Position numbers and translations under genes: made by a program. Shown piece after piece: positions 36,125-49,316 of a DNA stretch of 64,000 nucleotides (within the stretch, counting starts at the first letter, position 1; each line of letters opens with the position of its first letter). The notes below the pieces were generated by a model. The model was not told the origin of the DNA. It saw nothing but the letters and a program-made list of their open reading frames with translations, and did no database searches. Origin of the DNA: Datisca glomerata (lineage: Eukaryota > Streptophyta > Magnoliopsida > Cucurbitales > Datiscaceae). The stretch is taken from the NCBI GenBank assembly GCA_003255025.1, contig QANY01002227.1, positions 731,501 to 795,500 of the forward strand, read 5' to 3'.

Positions 36125-39100
36125 ACTTTTGAGTCACTCATCAAGAGTATGACCAAAGAGGGAGAGACAAATGTTGCTGAGTAAAAACCTTATTCCAACA
36201 TTGTTAAGAACACCAAAAGGAAGAAGAACAATGGCAAGGACAAGTGTAAAAACAAAAGAGGAAAGAAAGCCAAAAAGTCACCTTAGGCCAAGAAGAACAA
36301 ATACGACATCAAACCCAAGGGAAAGTGTTTCCACTATGCATTCGAAGATCACTGGAAGAGAAAATGTAGCAAGTATCTCTCCGAGTTGAAAAAGATAGGT
36401 AAATGTGATTTACTTGTACATGAAGCTTATTTAGTGGAATACGATTCGTCATCCTGGATATTGGATTCGGGAGCTTTTAATAATGTATGTTCTTCTTTAC
36501 AGATACTTGATTCGGCAAAAGAGCTTACTAATGACGAGGTGATAGTGAAAGTAGGCAGCAGTGCGCTTGTGTCATCGAAAGCATTGGTGACGATCCGTTT
36601 TAATTCTGAAAATAATTTTCTTGTTTTGAACAATGTTTATTTTTTTCTTGGATTTTTGAGAAATTTGATTTCTCTTTCATTACTGCATGAATATTTTTTT
36701 AAATTTTATTTTATTAATAATAATTTTAATATTTTAAAGAATGGATTTAATATTTGTCATGCCAAAGTTTTGAATGGATTGTATATGTTTAAACCGACTG
36801 AACATGCATTAAATAAATCTGAATTTTTTAAAGTAGCAAATCCTAAAAATAACAAACGACAAATAGTTTCTCATAATGATGGTGACACATATCTATGACA
36901 TCTTAGGTCGGGACAGATTAATCTAGATAGATTAAACATGTTAACAAAGCATGGTACTTTGAGAGAACTCAAAGTTGAGACTCTTCCAGTTTGTGAATCT
37001 TGTCTAGAGAAAAAAATGACTAAGAGACCTTTCACAGGAAAGAGTCAAAGAGTCACGGAACCACTTGAGCTAGTACACAGTGATGTCTGCGGACCGATCA
37101 ATGTACAAGCTAGAGCTGAGTATGAGTATTTTGTTACTTTTATTGACGATTACTCTAGATATGATTACACTTACCTAAGCATAAAAAGTCTGAAACTTTT
37201 GAAAAGTTTAAGGACTTCAAAACTGAAGCCGAAAAATAATTAGGTATATCATTGAAAAACACTTCGATCAAATCGATGCGGGGAATACTTAGATTTAGAA
37301 TTCAAGGATTACATGTTGGAGTATGGCATTCTGTCCTAATTCACAACACCTGGAACACCACAATAAAATGGTGTTTCAGAAAGGAGAAACTGAACCCTAT
37401 TGGATATAGTTAGGTCGATGTTAAGCTACTCATCACTACCACTCACATTATGGGGATATGCACTTTAAACGGAAATCTACATTTTGAATGTAATGCCTTC
37501 TAAGCCTCTAAGCTAGACACTTTTAGAGTTATAGAATGACTCCAAACCTAGTTTGCGTCATTTCCGTATATGGGGGGGGGGGTGTCCAACTCACGTTCTT
37601 AGACCCAAGAATAGAAGGTTAGACTCAAGGTCTGAAGTGTGCATATTTGTTGGTTATGCTCTTGAAATGAGAGATGAGTACTTTTATAATCACAACGATC
37701 AAAATGTGTTTGTATCGACAAACGCCACTTTCCTTGAACACGACTATATGAAAAACTACACCTCGGAGCAAAGTAGTTCCCGAATAGTTAGCATCCGATG
37801 AAATCAAACCACCTTAATCATTAAATGATAAATGACAAACCACAGAAACCACTGTTTCGGTTCAGGAAACCTCAGTGCAACTTCGTAGTGGCGTAGTGAG
37901 AGGGTTGTAAGATAACCTATTTGCTATGAATTAGTGGCACATGTCCTAGTGTCTGACACTGATAAGAACGATCCATTAACTTTTAAAGAGGTGATGGAAG
38001 ATCCTGAAAATGAGAAATGGCAAGATGCCATGAACCAAGAAATGGAATCAAAGTATTCCAATTATGTCTGAGAACCTGAAGATCCACCTAAAGATATCAG
38101 ACCTATTATATGTAAATGGATCTTCAAGAAGAAAATAGGTGCATATGAGAAAGTAGAGATTTTCAAGGCAAGGCTGGTAGTCAAAGGCTATACACAAAGG
38201 GAATGAGTCAATTATGAAGAGACATTCTCTCCAGTTGCCATGCTAAAATCTATTCACATTCCTTTATCTATAGCTGCCTTTAGACTATGAAATATGGTAA
38301 ATAGATGTCAAGACAACTTTTCTGAATGACTCTCTTGAAGAAAGCATCTATATGATGCAACCAGAAAGGGTTCGTGAAAAATGGGTAAAATCATAAAGTA
38401 TACAAATTGCTTAAATCCATTTATGGATTGAAGCAAACATCTAGATCTTGGAATCTTACATTGTATGAAATTATTAAATCGCATGACTTCGAGCAAAATT
38501 TTAACGAATCTTGTGTTTATAAATACATCAAAGATAAGATAGTCATTTTTTAGTTCTTTATGTAAACGATATTCCACTCATTGTGAATGATATCGAAACT
38601 TTATCGAAAGTAAAGAAGTGGTTAGCTGAGAAATTACAAATGAAAGATTTGGGAGAGGCGAACTATGTTCTAGGCATCTAAATCCTAAGAGATAGAAAGA
38701 ATAAGCTCTTGGCACTTTCTCAAGAATCTTATATTGATAAGGTGTAGGAGAGATTCTTTATGAAAAATCTAAGAATGGTCAGCTACCGACCAGACATGGA
38801 ATTGTCATTTTCAAAGAGCAGTGTTTTAAGACATCTCAGGGGGAAGAGGATATGATAAAATCTTACGCTTAACATGTTGGTATTCCCATGTATGTAATGT
38901 TGCGTACGATACCAAACATCTGTTATTTAGTAGAAATTGCCAATCATTATCAATCAAATCTTGGTTTAGAACATTGAATTGCAGTAAAGCACATTCACAA
39001 GTATCTTCAGAGAACGCTAAGTTATATGCTTCTCTATTCAGGTGGAGACCTGAATCTCAATGGATATACTGATTTTGAATCAGATAATGATGGTCGAAAG

Positions 39101-39250
39101 TTGACGTCTAGATCGTACACCGAGGTGAACTGGTTGTTATGGAGATAACATTGGATCAAAACCTGGCTGACCCATTTACCAAGACACATCCTGGAAATTC
39201 GTTTGCGGGTCATGTGCGAAATATGAGGTTAAGATATATGCCACATTTGT
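36125..39250 (+). pseudogene. Copia pol remnant (second copia)
   Basis: A damaged zinc knuckle (KCFHYAFEDHWKRKC, second Cys replaced) near 36325 is followed by the protease motif WILDSGAFNNVCSSLQ (about 36455). The integrase zinc region and core start at 36900-37240 with CESCLEKKMTKRPF and ELVHSDVCGPI. Reverse transcriptase runs from about 38090 to 38700 (CKWIFKKKIG, KARLVVKGYTQRE, then fragments). RNase H-related text follows to about 39170 (ANHYQSNLGLEH, LNLNGYTDFESDND). Many stops and frameshifts show it is long dead. Confidence 0.85.
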
Positions 39251-39269
39251 TTTAGGGCAAGTGAGAGAT

Positions 39270-41095
39270 TGTTGGGCATAATGCCTAAGCATGTGTTTAG
39301 ACATTTTTAATATGAAATTAATGAAATTATATTTTTCTTATAATTTATTCTTTTAAATTATTGCTAAATAATTTATATATACAAAATTTCTATATTCATA
39401 AATAAGACTATGATATTGTATAAGTACGAGAATATTAAGATCATATATAGTGAATAAAATAATCCACAATATATTGAAGTATAAAATCTTTAATGAATGA
39501 TTGCTAGTACGGTTCATTAAGTATTACTAATGCATGTGATCTTGATCCGGATCACTGACGTGGATAGATATCTGAATGGAAATACTTTATATAATTAGAT
39601 TATATATGACATGACAAATGTGGATTAATATCTTTATTAACTTACCGTTTATCATAAAGATTTAATACACATCAAAACGGATGATTATATATAGATCAAT
39701 CTGAATCCTGAGTAGTCATGAACTCTTATGCATGTCTACTGGATCTTTTGATTCACTCGTTAAGGTTTGTTGGAAAAATAGGCTAGTGACTTTTGTTTTG
39801 AAAATTCAGTGATATGAATGACTGGAAACATGATCTTACAAGATTTGGAATCCAAGCTTTCCTAACGGATCGTATATTAGTTTCATTGAGTGTTAATTCT
39901 GAAACTGAATGGTTATTGAGCTCAAATTTATAATACGATTATAAATTAACCATTCACTAGTGAATTAATGGTACTTAATGATCAAAATGTAATTATAAGG
40001 GTCAAATGGTAATACTGACTAGCTCTAATTTACAAACCAATAATTGGAGGACAAAACTACATGAAATGATTAAATCGAAGTACTACATGAGAATACTCTA
40101 TAAATACATTTTGTAATCTCTAAGAGTGTAATTTCATATTTATAGTAAAGTAATAATGAAATTAATAAATAAGATTATTTAGTAATTCACTAAATAATAA
40201 TTCTAATTTTGAATCAACTAAACTTGCTGTTTGAACTAACAGATAAGCTAGTTGATATAGATGATCAGATAAGTTAATTTTTGAATTAACTAATATCTAA
40301 ATATTTATCTGATTAAAATAAATGATAAATTTACAGAAATTGTCACGTGGCATGTTGGACTGCCACATGTGAATCACTGATTTTGAATCAGATATTGAAA
40401 TGGACTACTGTAGTACCACATGACACTACAGTGGTGCCATGAAACTACAGTGTCGTGAGGCACTGTGACTCCTCACGGCACACTGTAGTAATTGCAGTGA
40501 GTCGCATTTCAATTGCACATTTGTAATTAATTTATTATTTTATGTAAATTCTTAAAAATTCTGATATACCATTATCTAAAACATATAGTGATATTATTCT
40601 ATTAATTTCAGTGTGTTAATAACACAGTTGTAATTAAGGGTGAAACTCTTTGAGATTAAAAGTTAATAAAAAGCTATATGAAAAGCTTTTAATTATTTTT
40701 CGATTCTCATAAATTAATTCTTCTCCAAAATCTCTAGATCTCATGTGTTGAGTACATCTAGAGACAAAAAAATATTCTTGATATATTATATGTTCCTACA
40801 CACGTCCTAGTGTGTTTGATGATTGACTTGGAAGATCGTGGTGTGGATCTCGAAGTCTATCTTTTGTGTGACAGCAAGATCGTTGTATTGCAATGACGCT
40901 TGATTGAACTACAAGTCATGTATTTTATATACATGTATGTCTTTGATTTAATATATAATGGATCTGATCTGAAAATATATTTTTCAATTTAAAAGTTTTC
41001 ATATTTGAGATCTGTGACGATGCAATCGTTTATCATTTTATAATTTTTTTAAACACCACTACGCCTTCCGCCGTGCATCGCCATAAATTCCTACA
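39270..41095 (+). repeat. 3' LTR of the second copia
   Basis: This 1,826-bp LTR runs from TGTTGGGCATAATGCC to AATTCCTACA. It carries the 5' part missing from the upstream LTR but lacks an internal segment of about 340 bp near 40175. Confidence 0.87.
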
Positions 41096-41199
41096 ATTAA
41101 ATCACTCCACTCGATTGATAGTAAACACAAAATCTTGTAAGATTAAGATTATGATTAAATCATCCTTAATCTTATCTTCCTCCCCCTTTTTTTCTCGTC

Positions 41200-41560
41200 A
41201 ACAGGAGAGTCCGTTTCTTTTCTTGTAATGTGTACTCTGACTGGTCTTTAGTTCAAGGGCACTTTTCCTAATCTAAGATTGAAATGGAATAAGACTCAAA
41301 TGTGTCTCCCCATCTCAGAATGGCTTTTTTATTTCCTTTTTACTCGCTTTTGGCCTTAGGCTCGCTCTAGTTCGCTATTATTGTGATTCTGAATGCTACC
41401 TAACGAGCTTTCAAAGGTATGAGACTGATCGGGGATGGCTTGGTCTAGCCCCCTCCCAGGTCAATAACTAGAATGAAACTGTAATTAAATAAGGGGTTCT
41501 TCTCTTTCTCCACGAGGGAATGCGCTTTCCAAATGGAGTTGTGTGGTTCTCCTATATATT
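41200..41560. other. Possible organelle-derived (mitochondrial-like) insertion
   Basis: This stretch is richer in GC than its neighbours and has mitochondrial-style noncoding wording such as TGGCTTGGTCTAGCCCCCTC and GAGGGAATGCGCTTTCC. The call rests on general resemblance only; no organelle gene is present. Confidence 0.3.
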
Positions 41561-42180
41561 ACTATTTTTTTGTTAATTTACAAAGTTTATAAGGATTGAT
41601 GATATTATTATTAGAACTCACAACTTCATAATATGATCGTAAAAGTGATAACTACTATGTAAGTCCATCCTATCGATTATCAATAGAATTTCAGTTAAAG
41701 TAAGTCGAGACATACTAATTATATTTATTTTCTTTCAATAAAATTATAGATGATATGAATCAGGAAATGACAAAAACACTATAGCTAGACTGCTCAACCT
41801 TTATGCCATCAATTAATTAGAAAATTGTAAAAACTCTGTTAATTCCAATTCCAAACATTTTTTTTTATGATTCTCATCATACTTTGTGAAAAGGAAAATT
41901 TAGAGGCGTTGAATTGACATAGATATGTAATTTTGAGGGAAAAATAAAAAATTCTTTCAATAACACAGATACCCTCAAGTTTGAAAAATGATAAATGTCT
42001 CTCTTCATGACATAGTTCAAGGCTTTCTACAAGAGATGCTATATTATGACACTTACTATAAAAATGTACTACAACTTAAACGAACATCAACTATAGTCAC
42101 TTTTTATGGATTCACCAAATAAGATAAAAAATAACGCTTCTATTTTTACATACCTTTGACTTCCACCCAACATATAATGT
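41561..42180. other. AT-rich intergenic DNA
   Basis: No gene or clear repeat was recognised. Confidence 0.4.
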
Positions 42181-42204
42181 AGATTTTTACAAACTCATGA
42201 TATT

Positions 42205-42285
42205 TCTCTCTCATCTCTCCTAAAATCTCTCTCTAGTCTCTCCCCATCTCTCTATCTAGTCTCTCCCTATCTCTCTCTCTAAACT
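42205..42285 (+). repeat. CT-rich simple repeat (TCTCTCTCTAGTCTCTCC units)
   Basis: Several similar ATCTCTC/TAGTCTCTCC words follow one another over about 80 bp. Confidence 0.65.
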
Positions 42286-42409
42286 ATTTATAAACAATAT
42301 ATATGTTATATGTGTTGCATAACAATATAACATATTGTTATATATGTTACCTTTTATAAACAATATAAATAAATAATACACAAATATATATGTTTTATAT
42401 GTTATAAAT

Positions 42410-42570
42410 GCAGGTATACATAACGTGTACGTGTGTATATATACACGTATGTATATGTATGTATGTATATGTATATATCTACGTATATGTATACATACAC
42501 ACACATATATATATGTATATATATATACATATACATACATATGTATATGTATATGTATATATGAATACAT
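42410..42570 (+). repeat. TA/TATG microsatellite cluster
   Basis: A stretch of about 150 bp is made of TATATA, TATGTA and TACATA units, strongly alternating purine and pyrimidine. A minus-strand open frame here encodes only IYIY/HIHI-type repeats and is not a gene. Confidence 0.85.
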
Positions 42571-43020
42571 AAAACTATTTAATTAAATTAAATTTACTAA
42601 ATAATTATTATCTGTAGAAACATGATATATATGATCATTCTTTATAGTTGGAGACATAATTGTATTTAAAATATGTATAAATAGTAAGAATTTTATATAT
42701 TTCCTTCACAAAAAAGTCCATAACTGTTAAATAATATGTAAAACAAAAATCAACCCTTGTTTTATTCTTAATTTTAAAAATATTAAAATCAAAATTTTTT
42801 AATATTTAAATTAGAATTCATCTAAATCTAAAATAACTCAGATTTATGTTTTGGGTTTAAATATACTTAAATCAGATTGGTTACATATGTAATCTTATTT
42901 TTTTACATCTATTCAAACAGATTTTTAATAGACTAGATTTATTTATAAATTTTCAAAGTTAAATAGACAAACTAGAAAGCGTGAGGGATGAATTTTTGTA
43001 GGAAAAAAATTAAGCGCAAG
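42571..43020. other. AT-rich DNA upstream of the kelch gene
   Basis: No coding signal or distinct regulatory element was recognised in about 450 bp. Confidence 0.35.
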
Positions 43021-43279
43021 CTCTCTTTCACAAGGCGACGACTTTTTGACTTTGGGCTTTACGGTGTGTACACCGTACAAAGGCACGCAGCGTGACAGAG
43101 AGTGAGAGAAAGAGAGAGAGAGATCTCAACGGTGGTGTTGGTTTTTTCCCTCCAAAGAAGAAACCACCACCGTGTGATCTCGCTCCAAAATTAGCTTTCT
43201 GACCTCTCTCTTCCAAATCTCAGCTGCCACGACTCTCGATCTTGATCTCTCTTGACCCGAATTGTGCTCGAATTTTCAG
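43021..43279 (+). promoter_or_regulatory. Probable transcription start region and 5' UTR exon of the kelch gene
   Basis: A GC-richer stretch with a GAGAGA tract ends at a good donor (TTTTCAG before GTAGCC at 43279), so a non-coding first exon followed by an intron of about 1 kb is likely. A 7-bp inverted repeat, TACGGTG/CACCGTA (43060-43077), lies near its start. The acceptor of this intron is uncertain (44271 or 44332 are possible). Confidence 0.5.
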
Positions 43280-44432
43280 GTAGCCAACCTCATTTCTGTT
43301 GATTTGAATCTATTGCCGCGAATTTTCATTATCAGTTGTTTAATTCAATTCTTGAAGCATTGCTTCCTTTTGTTTCTTGAGAGAATGGAGAAAGAAAGAC
43401 TGAAAGTGGACATTTTAACCTATATCAATCTGCATCTCTATTGCATGTCCAACCATTTCAGTTATGCTAATAAAAAAATGTGCTTATGGATTTTCATTTA
43501 TGAAAATTATGGACGATTGGAATTTTAAACTGCGCATTTTATGGGAATAATAAGCAGGACTTTCGAGAGAATAAAAGTATGTTAATCTCGAATCAACTTA
43601 TGGGTCTTATGGTGATCTCCGTATAGAGGATGGTACCAAATATCTTTATTCAATTCTTAACTCTCCCGGGGGATGGGTAATACTGGAGTAGCTATTATGA
43701 TACTATGCAATTTGTTTAATTGATTGCCTGGTGATGTTGGAGCCAATTTTCAGGTGATGTTGGAGCCGATTTTTAGTCAAGATAAGATTCCTAACTCTTG
43801 TTTCTGAAAAGGATTTAATCTTGGATCAGTATCTGTATAATTCTGTGAGCTATATGAAAATAGCAATGTAGAAAGAGAAGTTGGTTGCTTTCTGTAAGCT
43901 ACGAGAGCGCCAATGCCATTATTTTCGAGATCAAGTCTGTTAAGCTCGACGATGGTGTTTCGTGTCTTGAAATTGGTTCAATTGTAAATTGGCGGATGCT
44001 ATCATTTTCTTATGCCATATGACTTCCTTTCACGCCTTGTTTTTCATTGTAGCCTCTTTATCTTTAGCTGCAATACTTTCTATATGCACTGCTCTTTGTC
44101 TCATGTGATCAAACTACTGTATCCAGTTCTCTCTAAAATTGTCTAAAATGGGGCACCATAGTTCTAGGGTTTACTTCTATAGGGTTGTGTAAATTGACAA
44201 AATCTCTACTTCCTAAACCTTGGGGGGGAACCCCCAATTTGCTGTGGCATCTGACTAACATGTTGCAGTGTTTCTTTGCATTCAAAATTCAATATTCTTG
44301 CAAATGTTTTTCTTGTTCTCAGTAAGTTATGTGACTTATCTCATTCATATCGTGGTAATTGTAATTAATCAGAAGTAATTTGCTCCGACAAGCAAAGAAG
44401 TGATATTGAAAGGAAACAATTATTACTAAGGA

Positions 44433-47400
44433 ATGGATATCGACAATTGGCGATGGGAGTCGGCCTATGAGCAGTGGGTAGCTCTTCCAGTGACGGGTCC
44501 AAGACCATCAGCTCGCTATAAGGTTATATTTTGTTTCTTTATAGACTACAGTGAGTAATTATGTTGACGAACCCAGAAAACAAAGAAAGAAACTGAGAAG
44601 GGTTTTAGCTTATCTTTTTGTTTATATTTTCCTCTTCTGCATGTTGGTCTTTTGAACACCTAAATCAACTGACGTTTGCTTCACCCTTAGTAATCCTACC
44701 ACTGTTGTAGTTTCTTCAATATAATATCCAAGGAAATTTCTATTTATGACTTTTTTTCTTTCACCATAGCACGCTGCAACGGTGATTGAAGAAAAACTTT
44801 ACATTGTGGGTGGCAGCCGTAATGGTCGTTATCTATCTGATTTTCAGGTAATGGACACTCCCACTTACTTTGGCTCACAATTACTACTCTTTTATGTGTC
44901 GTCTGTCATTCTGATATGTGCTTTACTTTTGCAGGTCTTTGACCTTAGAAGTTTGTCGTGGTCTAATCTAAAACTGCAAGTTGATCCTAACGCTCAAAAT
45001 TCTGAAGGCAGTGACTCTGAGGAAGTTCTTCCGCCTACCTCAGGTCATAATATGGTAAGCACTTTCATGAGCACTCGGTTGCAAAGTTATACGTGCTTTG
45101 GTTCTATTAAAACTTTAGTCACTCTGTAGACTAATATGTTTTTGGCAGATTAGCTGGGGAAACAAACTTCTTCTCCTTGGTGGAAACTCAAAGAGATCAT
45201 CTGATTTTATTGAAGGTTTGTTTTTTAAGCCAGGGCAATACTATGGACTTTACATAATTTTCTTTGTACATATTGATCCAAACTAACACTTGTTTATTGT
45301 CTTCAACCTTACAACATGCTATGATTCATTTCAGTGCGATTCATTGATCTCGAAACCCGTGTCTGCGGCATTATGGAGACCTCGGGAAAAGTTCCGGTAC
45401 CGGACCAAATCTCTGATGGATAAATTTATATTTCGTTTCTCCTGTTCTGTGTTTTATGAATACTTTCGCCTTTTCTGCTATTTTATCAATCCATTCTCTA
45501 TTTTGAATAGGGAGTTGGAATGTCTCATCTGTGAAATAGAAAAGAAATTTTGAGCTCAGGCTATATGAAATTGATTTCAGGTAGCTCGTGCTGGACAGTC
45601 TGCTACACTAGTTGGTTCCAGGCTAATAATGTTTGGTGGAGAAGACAAGAAGAGGAGCTTATATAATGATGTGCATGTTCTTGATCTGGAATCAATGACT
45701 TGGGATGCAGTGGTGACAACGTAAGTATTTACTCTTCTATTTAGGGAAGTAATTGTTCTTTGATAAGAATCATGCATCACGTCTTTGTCTTTTGATAGGC
45801 AGACACCACCGGCACCTAGGTTCGATCACACAGCTGCAGTGCTTGTAGACCGCTACCTTCTCATTTTTGGTGGTTGTTCCCATTCAGTCTTCTTCAACGA
45901 TCTGCATGTCCTCGATTTGCAGACTGTAAATAATTTTATTTTCTTTGGATTTCTTTTTCGCCTCTGCTGGAATGTCTAGATCTATATCTATATATATTTT
46001 GAAATCTTGCTAGGATTTTTTTGTCATTTGGATTCAGTTAAGAGTGCTATGACAAATGTAGATGTAATTGCAGGTGTTCAAAACTCTACTAACTATTATG
46101 CTGCATGAACATAAACCAAAATCTAAAACTACTCGAACTATACTGCTTCGGTACCATACCATCTACTAAAAGGTCCCTTTTTTAAGAGCTGCTAAAAAGT
46201 CCCTTGTTATTCTTTTTAAAAGTTTGGTTGGTGGAAATCCTTCTGAATCTCAATCCTTTCAGCTTAAAATCTCTGGCAGAGTTCAATGCATATATTGGTG
46301 AATTTTGTTGTTAGATGAAACATATGTGGAAATGTTGCCTCAAGCAGTGATGTTTTTCTGCCATCTAAATTCTGAGAACCATAGATGACGCAATGGCATA
46401 GGAGATGTTTCACGACCTTTAAAATTTATGGAATGGCAAATGAAGAGACAGGATAATTTAGTGTACTGTTTTCGTCCTTTTGTTTTTCAACTGTGTTCTA
46501 GTACGACGAAGTACCTGTATGCTGCAGATGGATTGGTCAAAGCCGGAAACTCCTTATCTGATGAGTCCTAGGGCGGGTCATGCTGGTATTGCCATTGATG
46601 AAAATTGGTATATTGTTGGCGGGGGAGATAACAGAGACGGTATCCGAAATCATGTGGCATTAAATTTTGTCGTATTATATATTAGCTTATCAAGTTATCA
46701 CTCTTTCATGGTTGTTTGACTACATTTCTTTTCAGGTTCCCAAGAAACCCTTTTGCTAAATATGTCTAAGCTGGTGTGGTCAGAACTGACACGAGTAAAG
46801 CAAAGGGATCCCCTTGCTAGTGAGGTGACTCCTGACATCTTTTGCCTCACAAACTTTTTTCACTTTCTAATTTGAGCAATATCTGGTGCAAAGATTTTCT
46901 TGGAGATTGCGTAAATTCAGAATACATATGCCTCCAAAACGCACAAAGATAAGAGCACTTCTAAGAGAAATCTGATTAGTTCCGGAGTCTGTATATTTTC
47001 AACTGCGAAGTATATGTTCTAGTTGGTTTTTCCTTCTATAGTTTTTTTAGCATCTCATTTTCTAATCATGCACATGTATATCATGTGTATATTTTTCTTA
47101 CAGATTTATTTTCTAAAGTGTAATCTAGTTTTTATACTTCGTTTTGTTCTGTAGTCAATTATGCTTATTTTTTACTACCATGGTTATATAGGGAATTAGA
47201 TGAAGAGTTCTTCTCTGTGGCGTAATATTTTTTCTCCGTTCTGGAAACAGGGACTTACTGTTTGCTCGGCTATAATTGATGGAGAAAAACATTTAGTTGC
47301 TTTTGGCGGCTACAATGGGAAATATAGCAATGACGTAAGTTTTAGGTAGCTATTTTTGTTACTCACCTCATTTATTTCTCTTCCCCCCTTTTGTCGTTGT

Positions 47401-48413
47401 TGTCATAGTTTCAGTTAAAGTTCATTGCCCGTGGCTTTAACTAGTATCAATAAAGAGGAAAGGTTTTGGAATTATTCAGCCCTAAAGGTTTTTACGGTTG
47501 GATTGGAATGAGGATTTTTTTTTAATTTTGAACTAGAATTTACTTTGCTCTGGGCTTTAGTGCTGGCTTCTATGTAGCCTTCTGTTTTAGATTCTTTTCC
47601 ATGATAAATCTGTCGGTCAATTTGTTCTTGCAACTTATTATCTTTTATGGTGTCTGACTCCTATCCTAGGTTTTTGTCATGAGACTCAAATCAAGACATT
47701 TATCACGTCCCAAGATATTCCAGTCTCCAGCGGCAGCTGCAGCAGCTGCCTCTGTTACTGCTGCATACGCTTTATCCAAGACCGAAAAGTTGGATCACTT
47801 AGCAATGGAAGTGCCAAAATCTAAAGGAACCCAGAATAATCTTTCTCAATTAGATGCATCAATTGATATTGAAAATATTAAAGAAGAGAAGGCTGTTTTG
47901 GAACAATCACTTGCAGAAGTCAGAACGGAAAATTCGAGGATTCAAGGAGAGATTGATGAAGTTATAAGTACTCATACCGAGCTATCAAAAGTATGTTACT
48001 TTCACACAATTTATTTTTATTTGCAAATTGTCTTTCGTGATTTATCATTGTCAAGCATCTTTTATGTCAGGAGCTTTTGTCGGTGCAAGGTCAACTGGTT
48101 GCTGAGAGATCAAGATGCTTTAAATTAGAGGTATTTTCGTATACTTAAAAATGTAATTCTACAGCAATCAAAATATGGAAATAAGTTTACATTTGAGTCG
48201 GTAACTAAAAACCGTGTCTATTTTGTATTACAGGCACAAATTACAGAACTACATAAGATGTTAGAATCAATGCCATCAATAGAGAATGAGGTCCAACTAC
48301 TTAGGAGACAGAAATCTGAGCTGGAGCAGGATATGGAGCTTGCATCATCTGTCCAGAGACAAGGTTCCGGCAGTGTTTGGCGATGGATAGCAGGTGGTAA
48401 TGGCAATGCGTAA
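44433..48413 (+). CDS. Kelch-repeat protein with C-terminal coiled coil
   Basis: Thirteen coding exons join in phase to 509 residues: 44433-44522, 44770-44847, 44935-45054, 45149-45215, 45335-45396, 45581-45720, 45799-45925, 46528-46639, 46736-46824, 47251-47334, 47670-47990, 48071-48130 and 48234-48413. Residues 20-330 form kelch blades with repeated GG pairs (LYIVGGSRNGRYLSDFQVFD, LLLLGGN, LIMFGGEDKKRSLYNDVHVL, LLIFGGCSHSVFFNDLHVLD, WYIVGGGDNRDG, LVAFGGYNGKYSNDVFV). An Ala-rich hinge follows (about 342-357), then a coiled coil (about 384-490) and the tail SVWRWIAGG. The layout matches the part of plant ACBP4/5 after the acyl-CoA-binding domain, but that domain is absent. It resembles Arabidopsis At5g04420. 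A protein-interaction role is likely; partners are unknown. Confidence 0.93.
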
Positions 48414-49316
48414 ACGGTGCAGCTTTGTCCCAAGAGAGGTGGAATTTGAGAACGCATCTATTTTTTTTTCCGAGCATGTCTCTTTTAACAGAAAACACTA
48501 CAAAGCTTGATGAAGCAAACTTTTGAGGTGCTACTGTATTTTGACTGGTTCCCCCAGGAGGTTATACCAAAGATGGCGCAAGAGTTTAGTATACGCTGTC
48601 AAATGCTTGTGCTCCTTGTTAGCAATCATTGTCAACAAGACTTCTTTCATTCCAATCATATTTATTCTTTCGGCATAGTTTCGGCTTCATCTCTACACAC
48701 CTGGCTACATGCATCTTTCAATTGTCTCAAACTCCATCTGACTGAGCTTTTCATGTTCGTTTGATTTCTTATTACCTTTATTTGTTAATTTTGACGTTGT
48801 ACTATTAGTATACAGAGGCCACCTTCAGTGGATTGTTATGAACCTACTTATTTCGGTAGCCCTCTACTTTTACATTCACAGATTTGACGTTGTCTGCGTT
48901 TCTTAGATTAATGCAACTGTTTAAAGATCTCAAGTCTGTCATTTCTTGTCATTGGTCCAAGTGATTCCTAAAACTTCTCCTTAATGACTTCAATTACAAT
49001 GGAGTATGACAGGTTTTTAAACATGGGCAATAGCCAAGAGAATATCCACAAGAATAGACAATATGGAAGCTAGGTGATAATGAAAGTAACAATATGTTGG
49101 ACTCTGTTCTTCAATCTTCTACAAACAGCCTGAAACTATGGTCTGAAAAAAGTTACAATGAGATGTAAATACAATATATGGGAAGCACCAACTCCATTTC
49201 CTGTCAAGATAAAAAGTGAAAAATGCTACGTCTTTATTTTATAGACAGCAGAAAAAGGGATTGAGCTACCATTTTTAGTTCCAAGAATATCTAATCCGGA
49301 GTACAGAGCTACATCA
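48414..49316. other. Convergent 3' UTR region of the kelch and NAC genes
   Basis: About 900 bp lie between two convergent stop codons. No coding similarity was seen, and the plus-strand frame at 48507-48764 is not protein-like. Confidence 0.45.

Larger units (their letters stand above)
31845..41095 (+). mobile_element. Decayed Ty1/copia retrotransposon, 5' end truncated
   Basis: Two direct copies of an LTR flank gag-pol remains on the plus strand. The 3' LTR (39270-41095) is preceded by the polypurine-like GGGCAAGTGAGAGAT and starts TGTTGGGCATAATGCC. The 5' copy (about 31845-33620) begins only at the point matching about 39666 of the 3' LTR, so roughly the first 395 bp are gone. A degenerate primer site, GGTATCATAGTG at 33623-33634, follows the 5' LTR. 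No target duplication can be tested because the left end is lost. Numerous stops break all coding parts. Confidence 0.87.

Noticed and set aside
42256..42570. 104-codon minus-strand frame of Ile/Tyr/His repeats
   Set aside because: Product of the TA/TATG microsatellite.
43028..43216. 62-codon minus-strand frame
   Set aside because: Antisense of the GA-rich 5' UTR of the kelch gene; no similarity.
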